Assembly: GCF_001425205.1 (NCBI RefSeq)
Contig: NZ_LMDW01000001.1
Span: 683,928-747,927, forward strand
Reading direction: 5' to 3'
Length of the DNA: 64,000 bases
Source: Variovorax sp. Root411
GTDB taxonomy: Bacteria > Pseudomonadota > Gammaproteobacteria > Burkholderiales > Burkholderiaceae_C
Shown: positions 44,984 through 53,921 of the stretch, piece after piece
Layout of the letters: every line of letters begins with the position of its first letter
How positions within the stretch are numbered: position 1 is the first letter of the stretch
Translations under genes and position numbers: made by a program
Notes under the pieces: generated by a model
What the model saw: the letters and a program-made list of their open reading frames with translations, nothing else
Database searches by the model: none
Told to the model about the DNA's origin: nothing

Positions 44984-45355
44984 TCAGAACTTCATCACGT
45001 TCCATACGCGGGGGCCGTTGGCGCCCGTTTCGGACGAGCCCTGGCGCCCCGTGGCGGCGTCGGCGGGCAGCACTTCATAGCCCGGCACGTTCGACTTGGG
45101 CTTGACGTTGATGCTTTGCGTACGGCCACCGTAGCGGACTTCGTCGACCGACGCGCCGCTGTCCTCGGTGTGGAGGTTCTCGACCTTCTGGTTGCGTCGG
45201 CCTTCGGCTTTGGCCTGCTCCTGATTTTGTAGCGAATCGGCCGGAGCCGCCGCGGGGGCAGACGCGGGCTGCTGCGCCTGCACGGCGGCAAAGGGGGCTG
45301 CGAAAGCCAGCGCCAGCAGGATGCGGCGGGCGACCAGGAGTGTGGAGCTAGGCAT
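44984..45355 (-). CDS. DUF2782-type exported protein
   Basis: A 123-residue protein with a Sec signal peptide (ILLALAFAAPFAAVQA-QQ, cleavage about residue 27), an Ala/Pro/Gln-rich linker and a conserved C-terminus (VENLHTEDSGASVDEVRYGGRTQSINVKPK...PGYEVLP). DUF2782 genes commonly sit beside polA in beta-proteobacteria, as here, in divergent orientation. The function is unknown and the location periplasmic. Confidence 0.85.
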   Translation of the reverse strand: MPSSTLLVARRILLALAFAAPFAAVQAQQPASAPAAAPADSLQNQEQAKAEGRRNQKVENLHTEDSGASVDEVRYGGRTQSINVKPKSNVPGYEVLPADAATGRQGSSETGANGPRVWNVMKF

Positions 45356-45452
45356 GCATCGATTGTAGGCGCGCCCCCGGTTTCGAGGCGTCGGTTGCCA
45401 CCTGACGTCGTCGTGGTTCTGAGCGCCGTACCGGGCACGGCAAAATGGCCCG

Positions 45453-48269
45453 ATGACCGACAAGAAAACGCTGCTGCTCGTCGATGGCTCGAGCTATCTC
45501 TACCGCGCCTTCCACGCAATGCCCGATCTGCGGGCCGTGCCCGGCGACTCCAAGAGCCCGGCGACCGGCGCCATCCGGGGAATGATCAACATGATGACCG
45601 CGCTGCGCCGCGAGGTGCGCGCGGACTACGCAGCCTGCATCTTCGATGCGCCCGGCAAGACCTTCCGCGACGACTGGTACCCCGAGTACAAGGCCAACCG
45701 CTCGCCGATGCCCGACGACCTGCGCAGCCAGATCGACCCCATCCATGAAGTGGTGAAGCTGCTCGGCTGGCCCGTGCTCAGCGTGCCCGACGTGGAGGCC
45801 GATGACGTCATCGGCACGCTCGCCAAGATCGCCGCCGCGCAGGGTGTCGAGGTGATCGTGTCCAGCGGCGACAAGGACCTGAGCCAGCTGGTCGACGAGC
45901 ACATCACCATCATCGACACGATGAACGGCAAGAAGCGCGACGTGGCGGGCGTGACGGCGGAGTTCGGCGTGCCGCCGAACCTGATGGTCGACTACCAGAC
46001 GCTGGTCGGCGATTCGGTCGACAACGTGCCCGGTGTCGAGAAGGTCGGCCCCAAGACGGCAGCCAAATGGCTGCTCGAATACGGCTCGCTCGATGCGCTG
46101 ATCGAACGGTCCGCCGAGGTCAAGGGCGCGGCCGGTGAAAACTTGCGCAAGGCCCTCGACAAGCTGCCGATGAGCAAGCGCCTCGTCACCATCCGCACGG
46201 ACTGCGATCTCGATGGCCACGTTGTCGGCCTGCCGTCGCTGGACGGCCTGCCCGTCGGCGCGCCGCAGACCGCTGAGCTCAAGCCCTTCTACGAGAAGTT
46301 CGGCTTCAAGAGCCTGGTCAAGGCGCTCGAAGCGCAGGAAGTTCCGCCCGAGCTGATCGAGGAGAGCCTCAAGAAGAAGGCCGCCTCCAGGGCCGATAGC
46401 GATCAGGGCGGCCTGTTCGACGAGCCCTCCGGGCTCGAAGCGCTGGAGGCCGCTTCCCCCGCGAGCAACCTCAAGTACGACACGATCACGACCTGGGCGC
46501 AGTTCGACGCCTGGCTCGCCAAGCTCGAGGCCGCCGAACTCGCGGCCATCGACACCGAAACCACCTCGCTCGACGAGATGGTCGCGCAGATCGTCGGCGT
46601 GAGCTTCAGCGTCACGCCTGGCGAAGCGGCCTACATCCCGCTGACCCACAACTACCCCGATGCGCCCGAGCAGTTGCCGATCGACGAAGTGCTCGCCAGG
46701 CTCAAGCCCTGGCTCGAGAACGGCGCCAAGAAGAAGCTCGGCCAGCACATCAAGTACGACCGCCACGTGCTCGCCAACCACGGCATCGAGGTGCAGGGCT
46801 ACGCGCACGACACCATGCTGCAGAGCTACGTACTCGAAGTGCACCGGCCGCATGGCCTGTCGAGCCTGGCCGAGCGCCACCTCGGCCGCAGCGGCATCTC
46901 GTACGAAGACCTGTGCGGCAAGGGCGCGCACCAGATCCCGTTCAGCCAGGTCGACATTGCCAAGGCCGCCGAGTATTCGTGCGAGGACAGCGACCAGACG
47001 CTCGACGTGCACAACACGCTGTGGCCCCAGCTGGAGAAGAACGAAAAGCTGCGCTTCGTCTACCAGCTCGAAATGGATTCGAGCGAGGCGCTCTACCGCG
47101 TCGAGCGCAACGGCGTGCTGATCGACGCACCCACGCTCGCCGCGCAGAGCCACGAACTCGGCACGCGCATCATGGCGCTCGAGCAGGAGGCTTACGACAT
47201 CGCCGGCCAGCCCTTCAACCTCGGTTCGCCCAAGCAGATCGGCGAGATCTTCTTCACCAAGCTCGGCCTGCCCGTGGTCAAGAAGACGCCGAGCGGCGCA
47301 CCCAGCACCGACGAAGAGGTGCTCGAGAAACTGGCCGAGGACTATCCGCTGCCGGCCAAGATCCTCGAACACCGCGGCCTGTCGAAACTCAAGGGCACCT
47401 ACACCGACAAGCTCGGCCAGCTCGCCAACCCGCGCACCGGCCGCGTGCACACACACTATGCGCAGGCCGTGGCCGTCACGGGGCGCTTGAGCAGCAACGA
47501 TCCGAACCTGCAGAACATCCCGATCCGCACGCCCGAAGGCCGCCGCGTGCGCGAGGCCTTCGTGGCGCCGGCGGGCAGCGTGATCGCGAGCGCCGACTAC
47601 TCGCAGATCGAGCTGCGCATCATGGCCCACATCAGTGGCGACGAGTCGTTGCTGCGCGCCTTCACCGAAGGCATCGACGTGCACCGCGCCACGGCTGCGG
47701 AGGTGTTCGGCTCCACGCCAGACCAGGTGTCGAGCGAGCAGCGCCGCTATGCCAAGGTCATCAACTTCGGGCTGATCTACGGCATGAGCAGCTTCGGCCT
47801 CGCGCGCAACCTCGGCATCGAAACCAAGGCCGCGGCTTCGTACATAGAGCGCTACTTCGCGCGCTACCCGGGGGTGAAGGCCTACATGGACGAGACCAAG
47901 GCGCTTGCCAAGGAGCAGGGCTATGTGGAGACCGTGTTCGGCCGCCGCCTGTACCTGCCCGAGATCAATTCGCCCAACGGCCCGCGCCGTGGCGGCGCCG
48001 AGCGCGCGGCCATCAACGCGCCGATGCAGGGCACGGCGGCCGACCTCATCAAGCTCAGCATGGTGAAGGTACAGAACGTGCTTGACGAAGAAAAGCGCGG
48101 CACCCGGATGATCATGCAGGTGCACGACGAACTGGTGTTCGAAGTGCCCGAGGCGGAGATCGAATGGGTGCGCACCGAGATCCCGCGCCTCATGGCCGGC
48201 GTGGCCGCGCTGAAGGTGCCGCTGCTGGCCGAGATCGGGGTCGGTCCCAACTGGGACAAGGCGCATTGA
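45453..48269 (+). CDS. polA: DNA polymerase I
   Basis: A 938-residue three-domain polymerase. Residues 1-290 are the 5' nuclease (LLLVDGSSYLYRAFHA, DVEADDVIGTLA, GDKDLSQLV). Residues 340-530 are the 3'-5' proofreading domain with IDTETTSLD and KYDRHVL. The polymerase domain has motif A (SADYSQIELRIMAH), motif B (RRYAKVINFGLIYGMS) and motif C (MQVHDELVFEV). All catalytic acids are present, so both exonucleases look active. It works in Okazaki fragment processing and repair. The M20 peptidase gene follows after 37 bases. Confidence 0.98.
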   Translation: MTDKKTLLLVDGSSYLYRAFHAMPDLRAVPGDSKSPATGAIRGMINMMTALRREVRADYAACIFDAPGKTFRDDWYPEYKANRSPMPDDLRSQIDPIHEVVKLLGWPVLSVPDVEADDVIGTLAKIAAAQGVEVIVSSGDKDLSQLVDEHITIIDTMNGKKRDVAGVTAEFGVPPNLMVDYQTLVGDSVDNVPGVEKVGPKTAAKWLLEYGSLDALIERSAEVKGAAGENLRKALDKLPMSKRLVTIRTDCDLDGHVVGLPSLDGLPVGAPQTAELKPFYEKFGFKSLVKALEAQEVPPELIEESLKKKAASRADSDQGGLFDEPSGLEALEAASPASNLKYDTITTWAQFDAWLAKLEAAELAAIDTETTSLDEMVAQIVGVSFSVTPGEAAYIPLTHNYPDAPEQLPIDEVLARLKPWLENGAKKKLGQHIKYDRHVLANHGIEVQGYAHDTMLQSYVLEVHRPHGLSSLAERHLGRSGISYEDLCGKGAHQIPFSQVDIAKAAEYSCEDSDQTLDVHNTLWPQLEKNEKLRFVYQLEMDSSEALYRVERNGVLIDAPTLAAQSHELGTRIMALEQEAYDIAGQPFNLGSPKQIGEIFFTKLGLPVVKKTPSGAPSTDEEVLEKLAEDYPLPAKILEHRGLSKLKGTYTDKLGQLANPRTGRVHTHYAQAVAVTGRLSSNDPNLQNIPIRTPEGRRVREAFVAPAGSVIASADYSQIELRIMAHISGDESLLRAFTEGIDVHRATAAEVFGSTPDQVSSEQRRYAKVINFGLIYGMSSFGLARNLGIETKAAASYIERYFARYPGVKAYMDETKALAKEQGYVETVFGRRLYLPEINSPNGPRRGGAERAAINAPMQGTAADLIKLSMVKVQNVLDEEKRGTRMIMQVHDELVFEVPEAEIEWVRTEIPRLMAGVAALKVPLLAEIGVGPNWDKAH

Positions 48270-48306
48270 AGAAGACGAAACAACCACCCGGGAAGAACGC
48301 ACGCAC

Positions 48307-49584
48307 ATGATCGAATTTCCACACCGCAGGATCCTGCTCGCCGTCGTCTGTGCCGCCTGCTTCGGCACGGCCTTTGCCGCACCGGATGCCGGCGTCGCAT
48401 CGCTTGCCGCCAAGGAAAAGCCCGCGCTGCTCGACACGTTGAAGGAGCTGGTCTCCATCGAATCGGGCAGTCGCGACCTCGACGGGCTCGAAAAGATCTC
48501 CAACCTCGTTGCCGCGAAGTTCAAGGCGCTGGGCGGCGAGGTCGAACTGATCGATCCGAGCGCCGAGGCCTACCGCATGGAAGACACGCCCGAGAAGATC
48601 GGCCGCGTGGTGCGCGCCACCTTCAAGGGCACGGGCAAGAAGAAGATCCTGCTGATCGCGCACATGGACACGGTCTACACCGTGGGCATGCTCGACAAGC
48701 AGCCGTTCCGCATCGAAGGCGACAAGGCCTACGGCCTGGGCATTGCCGACGACAAGCAGGGCGTGGCGGTCATCACGCACATCGTGTCGATGCTGCAGGC
48801 GATGAAATTCAAGGAGTACGGCACGCTCACCGTGCTGATCAACGGCGACGAGGAAATCAGTTCGCCCGGCGCGCGCTCGCTCATCACGCGCATGGGCGGT
48901 GAGCACGATGCGGTGCTGTCCTTCGAGGGCGCCTACGTGAAGGAAGACAAGCTTTCGCTCGCCACGGCGGGCATCGCCTCGGTCACGCTGCACGTCACGG
49001 GCAAGGCCTCGCACGCGGGCTCGGCACCCGAGCTGGGCGTGAACGCACTGTACGAGCTGTCGCACCAGATCCTGCAGATGCGCGACCTGTCCGACCCGGC
49101 CACGGGCCTGAAGATGAACTGGACCATCTCCAAGTCGGGCAGCAACCGCAATGTGATTCCGGCCGGCGCCACCGCGGCCGCCGACGTGCGCGTGCTGAAG
49201 GTCAGCGACTACGACCGCATCGAGCAGCAGGTGAACGAGCGCGTGAAGAAGCAGCTCATTCCCGAGGCCAAGGTCGAGATGAAGTTCGAGCGCCGCCGTC
49301 CGCCGCTCGAAGCCACCGACGCTTCGCGCGCCCTGGCCCGCCATGCGCAGCAGATCTACAAGGACGAGCTTGGCCGGCCGCTGGGCGCCGACGACAAGGC
49401 CGCTGGCGGCGGCACCGACGCGGCCTTTGCGGCGCTGAAGACCAAGGCGCCCGTCATCGAGCGCTTCGGCCTGCAGGGCTTCGGCGCGCACTCGGCCGAT
49501 GCCGAATACGTGCTGATCGATTCGATCGAGCCGCGCCTCTACCTCGGCACGCGCATGGTGATGGACATCGCGCGCGCGAAATGA
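48307..49584 (+). CDS. M20-family exported carboxypeptidase (glutamate carboxypeptidase-like)
   Basis: A 425-residue zinc peptidase. A signal peptide (LLAVVCAACFGTAFA-APD, about residue 25) predicts a periplasmic location. Metal ligands and catalytic residues appear as AHMDTVY, GIADDKQG, NGDEEISSPG and a late GAHSADAEYV. The dimerisation domain carries ASHAGSAPELGVNAL. The closest well-known relative in plan is Pseudomonas carboxypeptidase G2, which removes C-terminal glutamate from folates and peptides. Exact specificity is not deducible. Confidence 0.9.
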   Translation: MIEFPHRRILLAVVCAACFGTAFAAPDAGVASLAAKEKPALLDTLKELVSIESGSRDLDGLEKISNLVAAKFKALGGEVELIDPSAEAYRMEDTPEKIGRVVRATFKGTGKKKILLIAHMDTVYTVGMLDKQPFRIEGDKAYGLGIADDKQGVAVITHIVSMLQAMKFKEYGTLTVLINGDEEISSPGARSLITRMGGEHDAVLSFEGAYVKEDKLSLATAGIASVTLHVTGKASHAGSAPELGVNALYELSHQILQMRDLSDPATGLKMNWTISKSGSNRNVIPAGATAAADVRVLKVSDYDRIEQQVNERVKKQLIPEAKVEMKFERRRPPLEATDASRALARHAQQIYKDELGRPLGADDKAAGGGTDAAFAALKTKAPVIERFGLQGFGAHSADAEYVLIDSIEPRLYLGTRMVMDIARAK

Positions 49585-49682
49585 ACTCGCCCCCCGTCTT
49601 CGCGCACTTCGTGTCGCTTCGCCAACCCCCTACCGGGGGCAACACCGGTGGCCCGGCGAAGCCGGTTCCACGGTGTTCCGCG
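49584..49682. repeat. intergenic three-hairpin repeat, copy D
   Basis: It starts at the M20 peptidase stop codon. Landmarks: CGCGCACTTCGTGTCGC, CCCCCTACCGGGGG and CCCGGCGAAGCCGG. It has the same orientation relative to transcription as copies A, C and E. Confidence 0.8.
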
Positions 49683-49709
49683 AAGAAGTCATCGAGCCGC
49701 TGATTCATC

Positions 49710-50612
49710 ATGCGCCTGCGTCACATCGAGGTCTTCAACGCGATCATGCTCACGGGCAGCGTGAGCGCGGCGGCGCGGCTCATCAACATCACGCAGCCGG
49801 CGGTGAGCCGCACACTGCAGCATGCCGAGCTGCAACTGGGCTTTCCGCTGTTCCAGCGCGCCAAGGGCCGGCTCACGCCGACCACCGAGGCACTCACGCT
49901 GTACCCGCACATCGAGCGCCTGTTCGCGCAGCTCGACGAGGTGCAGCGGCTGGCCGCCAACCTGCGCACCGCGGGCGACACGGGCGAGCTGCGCATCCTC
50001 AGCGTGCTGGCGCTGAGCTACGACATCCTGCCGCGCGCGCTCAAGGCGTTTCGCGAAAAGCATCCGGGCTATGCGATCACCGTCGAGTCGCTGCACTCGC
50101 CGCAGATCATGTCGGCGCTGCTGCTGCAGGAGGCCGACGTGGGCTTTGCGTTCAGCCCCGCGGTGCACCCCTCGCTCACGCAGGAGACGCTGGCGGACAG
50201 CCGCATGGTCTGCATCGCGCCCAAGGGCATGCTGCCGCGCGCGCTGGTGCGCAACGGTTCGGTGGCGTTGCACGACCTCGTCAACCGGCCGGTGATCGGC
50301 CTCGACAGCCGCGACCCCGTCGGCACGAGCCTGAGCCAGGCCTGCCGGCAGGCGGGCGTGGGCTTCCAGCAGGCGGTGGTCACGGTGCAGACCTATCACG
50401 CGGCGCTGGCCATGGCGCACCACGGCATCGGCGTGGCGCTGGTCGATGGCTGCACGGCGCGCTCGGCGGACCGCGAGAAGGTCGACGTGCTGACGCTGGA
50501 GCCGCACATTCCGGTGCCGATCCGTGCGCTGCGCTTCGCGGCACGGCCCGATTCGGTGGCGGTGCGCGGCATCACCCGCTGCATGCAGCAGGCGATTCAG
50601 GAAAACATATAG
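49710..50612 (+). CDS. LysR-family transcriptional regulator
   Basis: A 300-residue LTTR. The N-terminal winged helix reads MRLRHIEVFNAIMLTGSVSAAARLINITQPAVSRTLQ, followed by a linker helix and a periplasmic-binding-like effector domain from about residue 90 (LRILSVLALSYDILP). The family start RLRHIEVF resembles regulators of amino-acid and opine catabolism. Nearby candidate targets are the convergent FAD dehydrogenase gene and the binding protein/racemase genes. No direct operator was identified. Confidence 0.92.
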   Translation: MRLRHIEVFNAIMLTGSVSAAARLINITQPAVSRTLQHAELQLGFPLFQRAKGRLTPTTEALTLYPHIERLFAQLDEVQRLAANLRTAGDTGELRILSVLALSYDILPRALKAFREKHPGYAITVESLHSPQIMSALLLQEADVGFAFSPAVHPSLTQETLADSRMVCIAPKGMLPRALVRNGSVALHDLVNRPVIGLDSRDPVGTSLSQACRQAGVGFQQAVVTVQTYHAALAMAHHGIGVALVDGCTARSADREKVDVLTLEPHIPVPIRALRFAARPDSVAVRGITRCMQQAIQENI

Positions 50613-50664
50613 GGCCTGTTCACACTATGCAACGTGACCCCTTGCATAGTGTGAACAGGCCCTA
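50610..50664. terminator. perfect 23-bp inverted repeat between convergent genes
   Basis: TAGGGCCTGTTCACACTATG plus CAA pairs exactly with its reverse complement around a nine-base loop (50633-50641). It sits between the LysR stop and the end of the convergent FAD dehydrogenase gene. It has no long T tract, so termination is likely but not certain. Confidence 0.7.
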
Positions 50665-50666
50665 GC

Positions 50667-51878
50667 TCAGGCCTGCAAGTCCTGTGCGATCTGCAGCGCC
50701 GAGCCGAACGCCAGCGTGAACCCCAGCGCGCCGTGGCCCGTGTTGAACAGCATGTTCGACGGTGCGCCCGGCAGCCGCCCGATGATCGGCAGCCCCATCG
50801 GCGTGGCGGGCCGCATGCCGGTCCACGGATGCAGTTCTTCCAGCCGGCTCGCATGCGGGAAGAGAGCGCGCGTCGCGGCCGCCAGCGTCTCGATGCGCGT
50901 GGCCGGAATGCTCGCGTCGTGCCCCACGAGTTCGGCCATGCCCGCCACGCGCAGGCGCGAGCCGATGCGCGCGAACACCACCTTGCGCGCGCTGTCGGTC
51001 ACGTTCACATGCGGCGCGGCGCCGGGCGCAGGATCGACGTCGACCGTGATGCTGTAGCCCTTGAGCGGATACACCGGCAGGTAGGCGCCCAGTGCGCGGC
51101 CGAGCTTGTGCGAGGCCGAGCCCAGCGCCATCACGAAAGCATCGGCTTCCACGTCGCCGTTGCTGGTTCGTGCCGCGGCGATGCGGTCTTCGCTGCGCGC
51201 AAAACCATTCACGTCGGCGCCGAGCATGAAGCGCACGCCGCGCGCACTCAGTGCGCGCATCAGTTCGGCGCACACCTTGAGGCAGTCGGCCGCACATTCG
51301 CTCGGCGTGTAGACGGCGCCCGCCATCTGGCCACGGTAGCCGGCGAGCGCGGGCTCGATGGCGATGCATTCGTCGGGCGTCACTAACCGCTGTTCGCTGC
51401 CCATGGCGCGCTGCAATTCGAGCTGCGCGCGCGCACCCTCGAGCGACGCCGAGTTGCCATACAGCACCAGTTTCCCAGTAGCCGAGAAATCGCAGTCGGG
51501 CGCGATGTCGGCCTGCATCGCCTCGAACCCGGTGCGGCTCGATGCGGCCAGCGCCAGCAGCCTGGCCGTCGTGTCGCGCGAAGTCTGCGCGTTGCAGGCG
51601 GCAAGAAAGGCCATGCCCCAGCGCCACTGCAGCGGATCGAGCTGCGGCCGCAGCTTGAGCGGCGAGGTGGGCGACAACAGCAGCTTGGGCAACTGCTTCC
51701 AGATTGACGGATCGGCCAGCGGCTGCACGTACGAATAGCTGAGCTGCGCGCCATTGCCGCCGCTTGCACCCGCGCCGGGGCCGGCACGGTCGATCACGGT
51801 GACCTGATGGCCCTGGCGTTCGAGCTGCCAGGCGGTGGCCAGGCCCACGATGCCGGCACCGAGCACACACACATGCAT
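50667..51878 (-). CDS. FAD-dependent D-amino acid dehydrogenase (DadA-like)
   Basis: A 403-residue DAO-superfamily flavoenzyme. The FAD dinucleotide fold is at the very N-terminus (HVCVLGAGIVGLATAWQLERQGH). It carries ASGGNGAQLSYSYVQPLADP, YPLKGYSITV, and a C-terminal GHGALGFTLAFGSA. It should oxidise D-amino acids to 2-oxo acids at the membrane. ATG at the complement of 51876-51878 is chosen since the Rossmann motif begins two residues later. It is divergent from the amino-acid binding protein gene, which fits a shared D-amino acid function. Confidence 0.88.
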   Translation of the reverse strand: MHVCVLGAGIVGLATAWQLERQGHQVTVIDRAGPGAGASGGNGAQLSYSYVQPLADPSIWKQLPKLLLSPTSPLKLRPQLDPLQWRWGMAFLAACNAQTSRDTTARLLALAASSRTGFEAMQADIAPDCDFSATGKLVLYGNSASLEGARAQLELQRAMGSEQRLVTPDECIAIEPALAGYRGQMAGAVYTPSECAADCLKVCAELMRALSARGVRFMLGADVNGFARSEDRIAAARTSNGDVEADAFVMALGSASHKLGRALGAYLPVYPLKGYSITVDVDPAPGAAPHVNVTDSARKVVFARIGSRLRVAGMAELVGHDASIPATRIETLAAATRALFPHASRLEELHPWTGMRPATPMGLPIIGRLPGAPSNMLFNTGHGALGFTLAFGSALQIAQDLQA

Positions 51879-51999
51879 GGAGGCAACTTTCCGGAGGTTG
51901 AGATCAGAGCCAAGACTGTAGGAGGACGCGGCCCCGGCCGGAAATGCCAAAAGAAGCCTCGCCCATAACCTTTGGGCATGGGTCGGATTTCTATTGGAA

Positions 52000-52029
52000 T
52001 TGTCGTTTTGCGTCACTCCTTCCTACACT
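52000..52029 (+). promoter_or_regulatory. candidate promoter of the binding protein gene
   Basis: -35 TTGTCG (52000-52005), an 18-base spacer and -10 TACACT (52024-52029), about 36 bases before the start codon. A moderate match only. Confidence 0.4.
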
Positions 52030-52064
52030 GGCCGCCTGTTCAATCCAACCGAATGAGGGCACGA

Positions 52065-52955
52065 ATGAAACTTTCCGTCCTGATGGCTTCGATGGCCGCC
52101 GCGGTGCTTTTCACCGCCACGGGCGCACAGGCCGCCGACACGCTCGCCAAGATCGCCGAGTCCGGCAAGATCACGCTCGCCTACCGCGAGTCGTCGGTGC
52201 CCTTCAGCTATCTCGATGGCCCCAACAAGCCGATCGGGTTCTCGGTGGAACTCTCCAACGCCGTGGTCGAAGCGGTGAAGAAGAAGCTGAACAAGCCGAA
52301 CCTGCAGGTCGCGCTGATGGCGGTCACCTCGCAGAACCGCATTCCGCTGATCACCAACGGCACCGTCGACCTGGAGTGCGGCTCCACCACCAACAACAGC
52401 GCACGCGGCAAGGACGTGGCCTTCGCCATCAACCACTTCTATACCGGCACGCGCCTGCTGGTGAAGAAATCTTCAAAGATCAAGGACTACGCCGACCTCG
52501 CGAAGAAGACCGTGGCGAGCACCACCGGCACCACCAACGCGCTGGTCATGCGCAAGTACAACACCGAGAAGAACCTGGGCATGGACATCGTGCTCGGCAA
52601 GGATCACGCCGATGCGTTCCTGCTGGTGGAGAGCGACCGCGCCGTGGCCTTCGCCATGGACGACATCCTGCTGTTCGGCCTGATCGCCAACGCGAAGACG
52701 CCGGCCGACTTCGAGGTGGTGGGAGAGTCGCTGCAGGTCGAGCCCTATGCCTGCATGCTGCCCAAGGACGACCCGGCCTTCAAGAAGCTGGTGGACGACA
52801 CCTTCGCCGGCATGATGAAGAGCGGCGAGTTCGAGAAGCTCTACACCAAGTGGTTCATGCAGCCGATCCCGCCGAAGAACGTGCCGCTGAACCTGCCGAT
52901 GAGCGATCAGCTCAAGGAAAACCTCAAGGCAATGAGCGACAAACCCGCTACTTGA
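52065..52955 (+). CDS. amino-acid ABC transporter substrate-binding protein (GltI-like)
   Basis: A 296-residue periplasmic receptor of the PF00497 family. The signal peptide is cleaved about AQA-ADT (residue 24). The core has ITLAYRESSVPFSYLD, PIGFSVELSNAV, VDLECGSTTNNSARG and KTVASTTGTTN. The ECGSTTNN segment is typical of glutamate/aspartate receptors. No permease genes follow here. It is linked to an Asp/Glu racemase downstream and a D-amino acid dehydrogenase upstream. Confidence 0.92.
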   Translation: MKLSVLMASMAAAVLFTATGAQAADTLAKIAESGKITLAYRESSVPFSYLDGPNKPIGFSVELSNAVVEAVKKKLNKPNLQVALMAVTSQNRIPLITNGTVDLECGSTTNNSARGKDVAFAINHFYTGTRLLVKKSSKIKDYADLAKKTVASTTGTTNALVMRKYNTEKNLGMDIVLGKDHADAFLLVESDRAVAFAMDDILLFGLIANAKTPADFEVVGESLQVEPYACMLPKDDPAFKKLVDDTFAGMMKSGEFEKLYTKWFMQPIPPKNVPLNLPMSDQLKENLKAMSDKPAT

Positions 52956-53051
52956 GCTCGCCCCCAGGCTGCGCGCACTTCGTGTCGCGCACGCCTTCCC
53001 CCTACCGGGGGCAATACCAGCGGCCCGGCAAAGCCGGTTCCGCGGTATTCC
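52956..53051. repeat. intergenic three-hairpin repeat, copy E
   Basis: It starts at the stop codon of the binding protein gene. Landmarks: CGCGCACTTCGTGTCGCGC, CCCCCTACCGGGGG and CCCGGCAAAGCCGG. It ends 17 bases before the racemase start. Confidence 0.82.
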
Positions 53052-53068
53052 TGAAAAAGAGAAAGATC

Positions 53069-53818
53069 ATGGCTTCGACGAACGTTGTAGGCATCTTGGG
53101 GGGCATGGGCCCCGCGGCGGGTGCCGACTTCGTGCGGCTCTTCGTGCAGGCCTGCGCGCAGCAGATGCGTGCGCGCGGCGAACCGGTGCGCGACCAGTCC
53201 TTTCCCGAGCACTGGCTCGCGCAGGTGCCGGTGCCCGACCGCACCGACGCGCTGGCTTCGGCCGAGCAGGGCGCGCATCAGCCGCTCGAACCGATGCTGC
53301 AGGCGCTGGGCCGCCTGGCCGCGCTTGGCAGCAGGGCCGTCGCCATTGCATGCAACACCGCGCATGCCTGGCACGCCAACCTGCAGGAGCGCTTTCCGCA
53401 GGTCGAATTGCTGCACATGGCGCGCGAGACGGCGCGCCACGTGGCCGAGCAGGGCGCGGCCGGCGTGGCGCTGATGGCCACCGAAGGCACCTACCGCGTG
53501 CGGCTCTATGAACAGGCGCTGGCCGAAGCGGGCCTGGGCTGCCACGTGCCGCTGCCCGAGGAGCGCCGGACCATCATGCGGGGCATCTTCGACGGCGTGA
53601 AGGCCGGCAACATGCCGCTCGCCGAGCAATGCTTCTCCGAGGTGGCGCTGCGGCTCGCCGAACGCCACGGCCCCGTCACCATCATCATGGGCTGCACCGA
53701 GGTGCCGCTGGGGCTGCAAGGCTCTGCGGCCGTGGCCGGGTTGGACCTTGTCGATCCCGCGCAGGTGCTGGCCGCTGCGCTGGCGCGCCGGGCGTACGCG
53801 TCGCACCAACCCCACTGA
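53069..53818 (+). CDS. aspartate/glutamate racemase family protein
   Basis: A 249-residue cofactor-independent racemase. The N-terminal GILGGMGPAAGADF and the two catalytic cysteine motifs, ACNTAHAW (first) and MGCTEVPL (second), are both intact. It should interconvert L- and D-aspartate or glutamate. Neighbouring genes for an amino-acid receptor and a D-amino acid dehydrogenase suggest a catabolic role. The ATG is preceded by a purine-rich AAAAAGAGAAAG tract. Confidence 0.9.
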   Translation: MASTNVVGILGGMGPAAGADFVRLFVQACAQQMRARGEPVRDQSFPEHWLAQVPVPDRTDALASAEQGAHQPLEPMLQALGRLAALGSRAVAIACNTAHAWHANLQERFPQVELLHMARETARHVAEQGAAGVALMATEGTYRVRLYEQALAEAGLGCHVPLPEERRTIMRGIFDGVKAGNMPLAEQCFSEVALRLAERHGPVTIIMGCTEVPLGLQGSAAVAGLDLVDPAQVLAAALARRAYASHQPH

Positions 53819-53921
53819 ATTTCCGGGCTTGGAGGGGCAGGGCCGATTTCGCCTACATTGCGGCGTGCGTTTTCCGTGGCGCCACGCCCCATTGTTCGAC
53901 GATTCAACTGGAGCCCTTCCC

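Noticed and set aside
45348..48524. 1058-codon minus-strand open frame opposite polA
   Set aside because: Very long but entirely antisense to polA, with shadow composition (Leu/Val/Arg/Gly/His) and no domain.
50610..50664. Insertion-sequence end
   Set aside because: The inverted arms are only nine bases apart with no transposase or target duplication, so a terminator or palindromic repeat is simpler.
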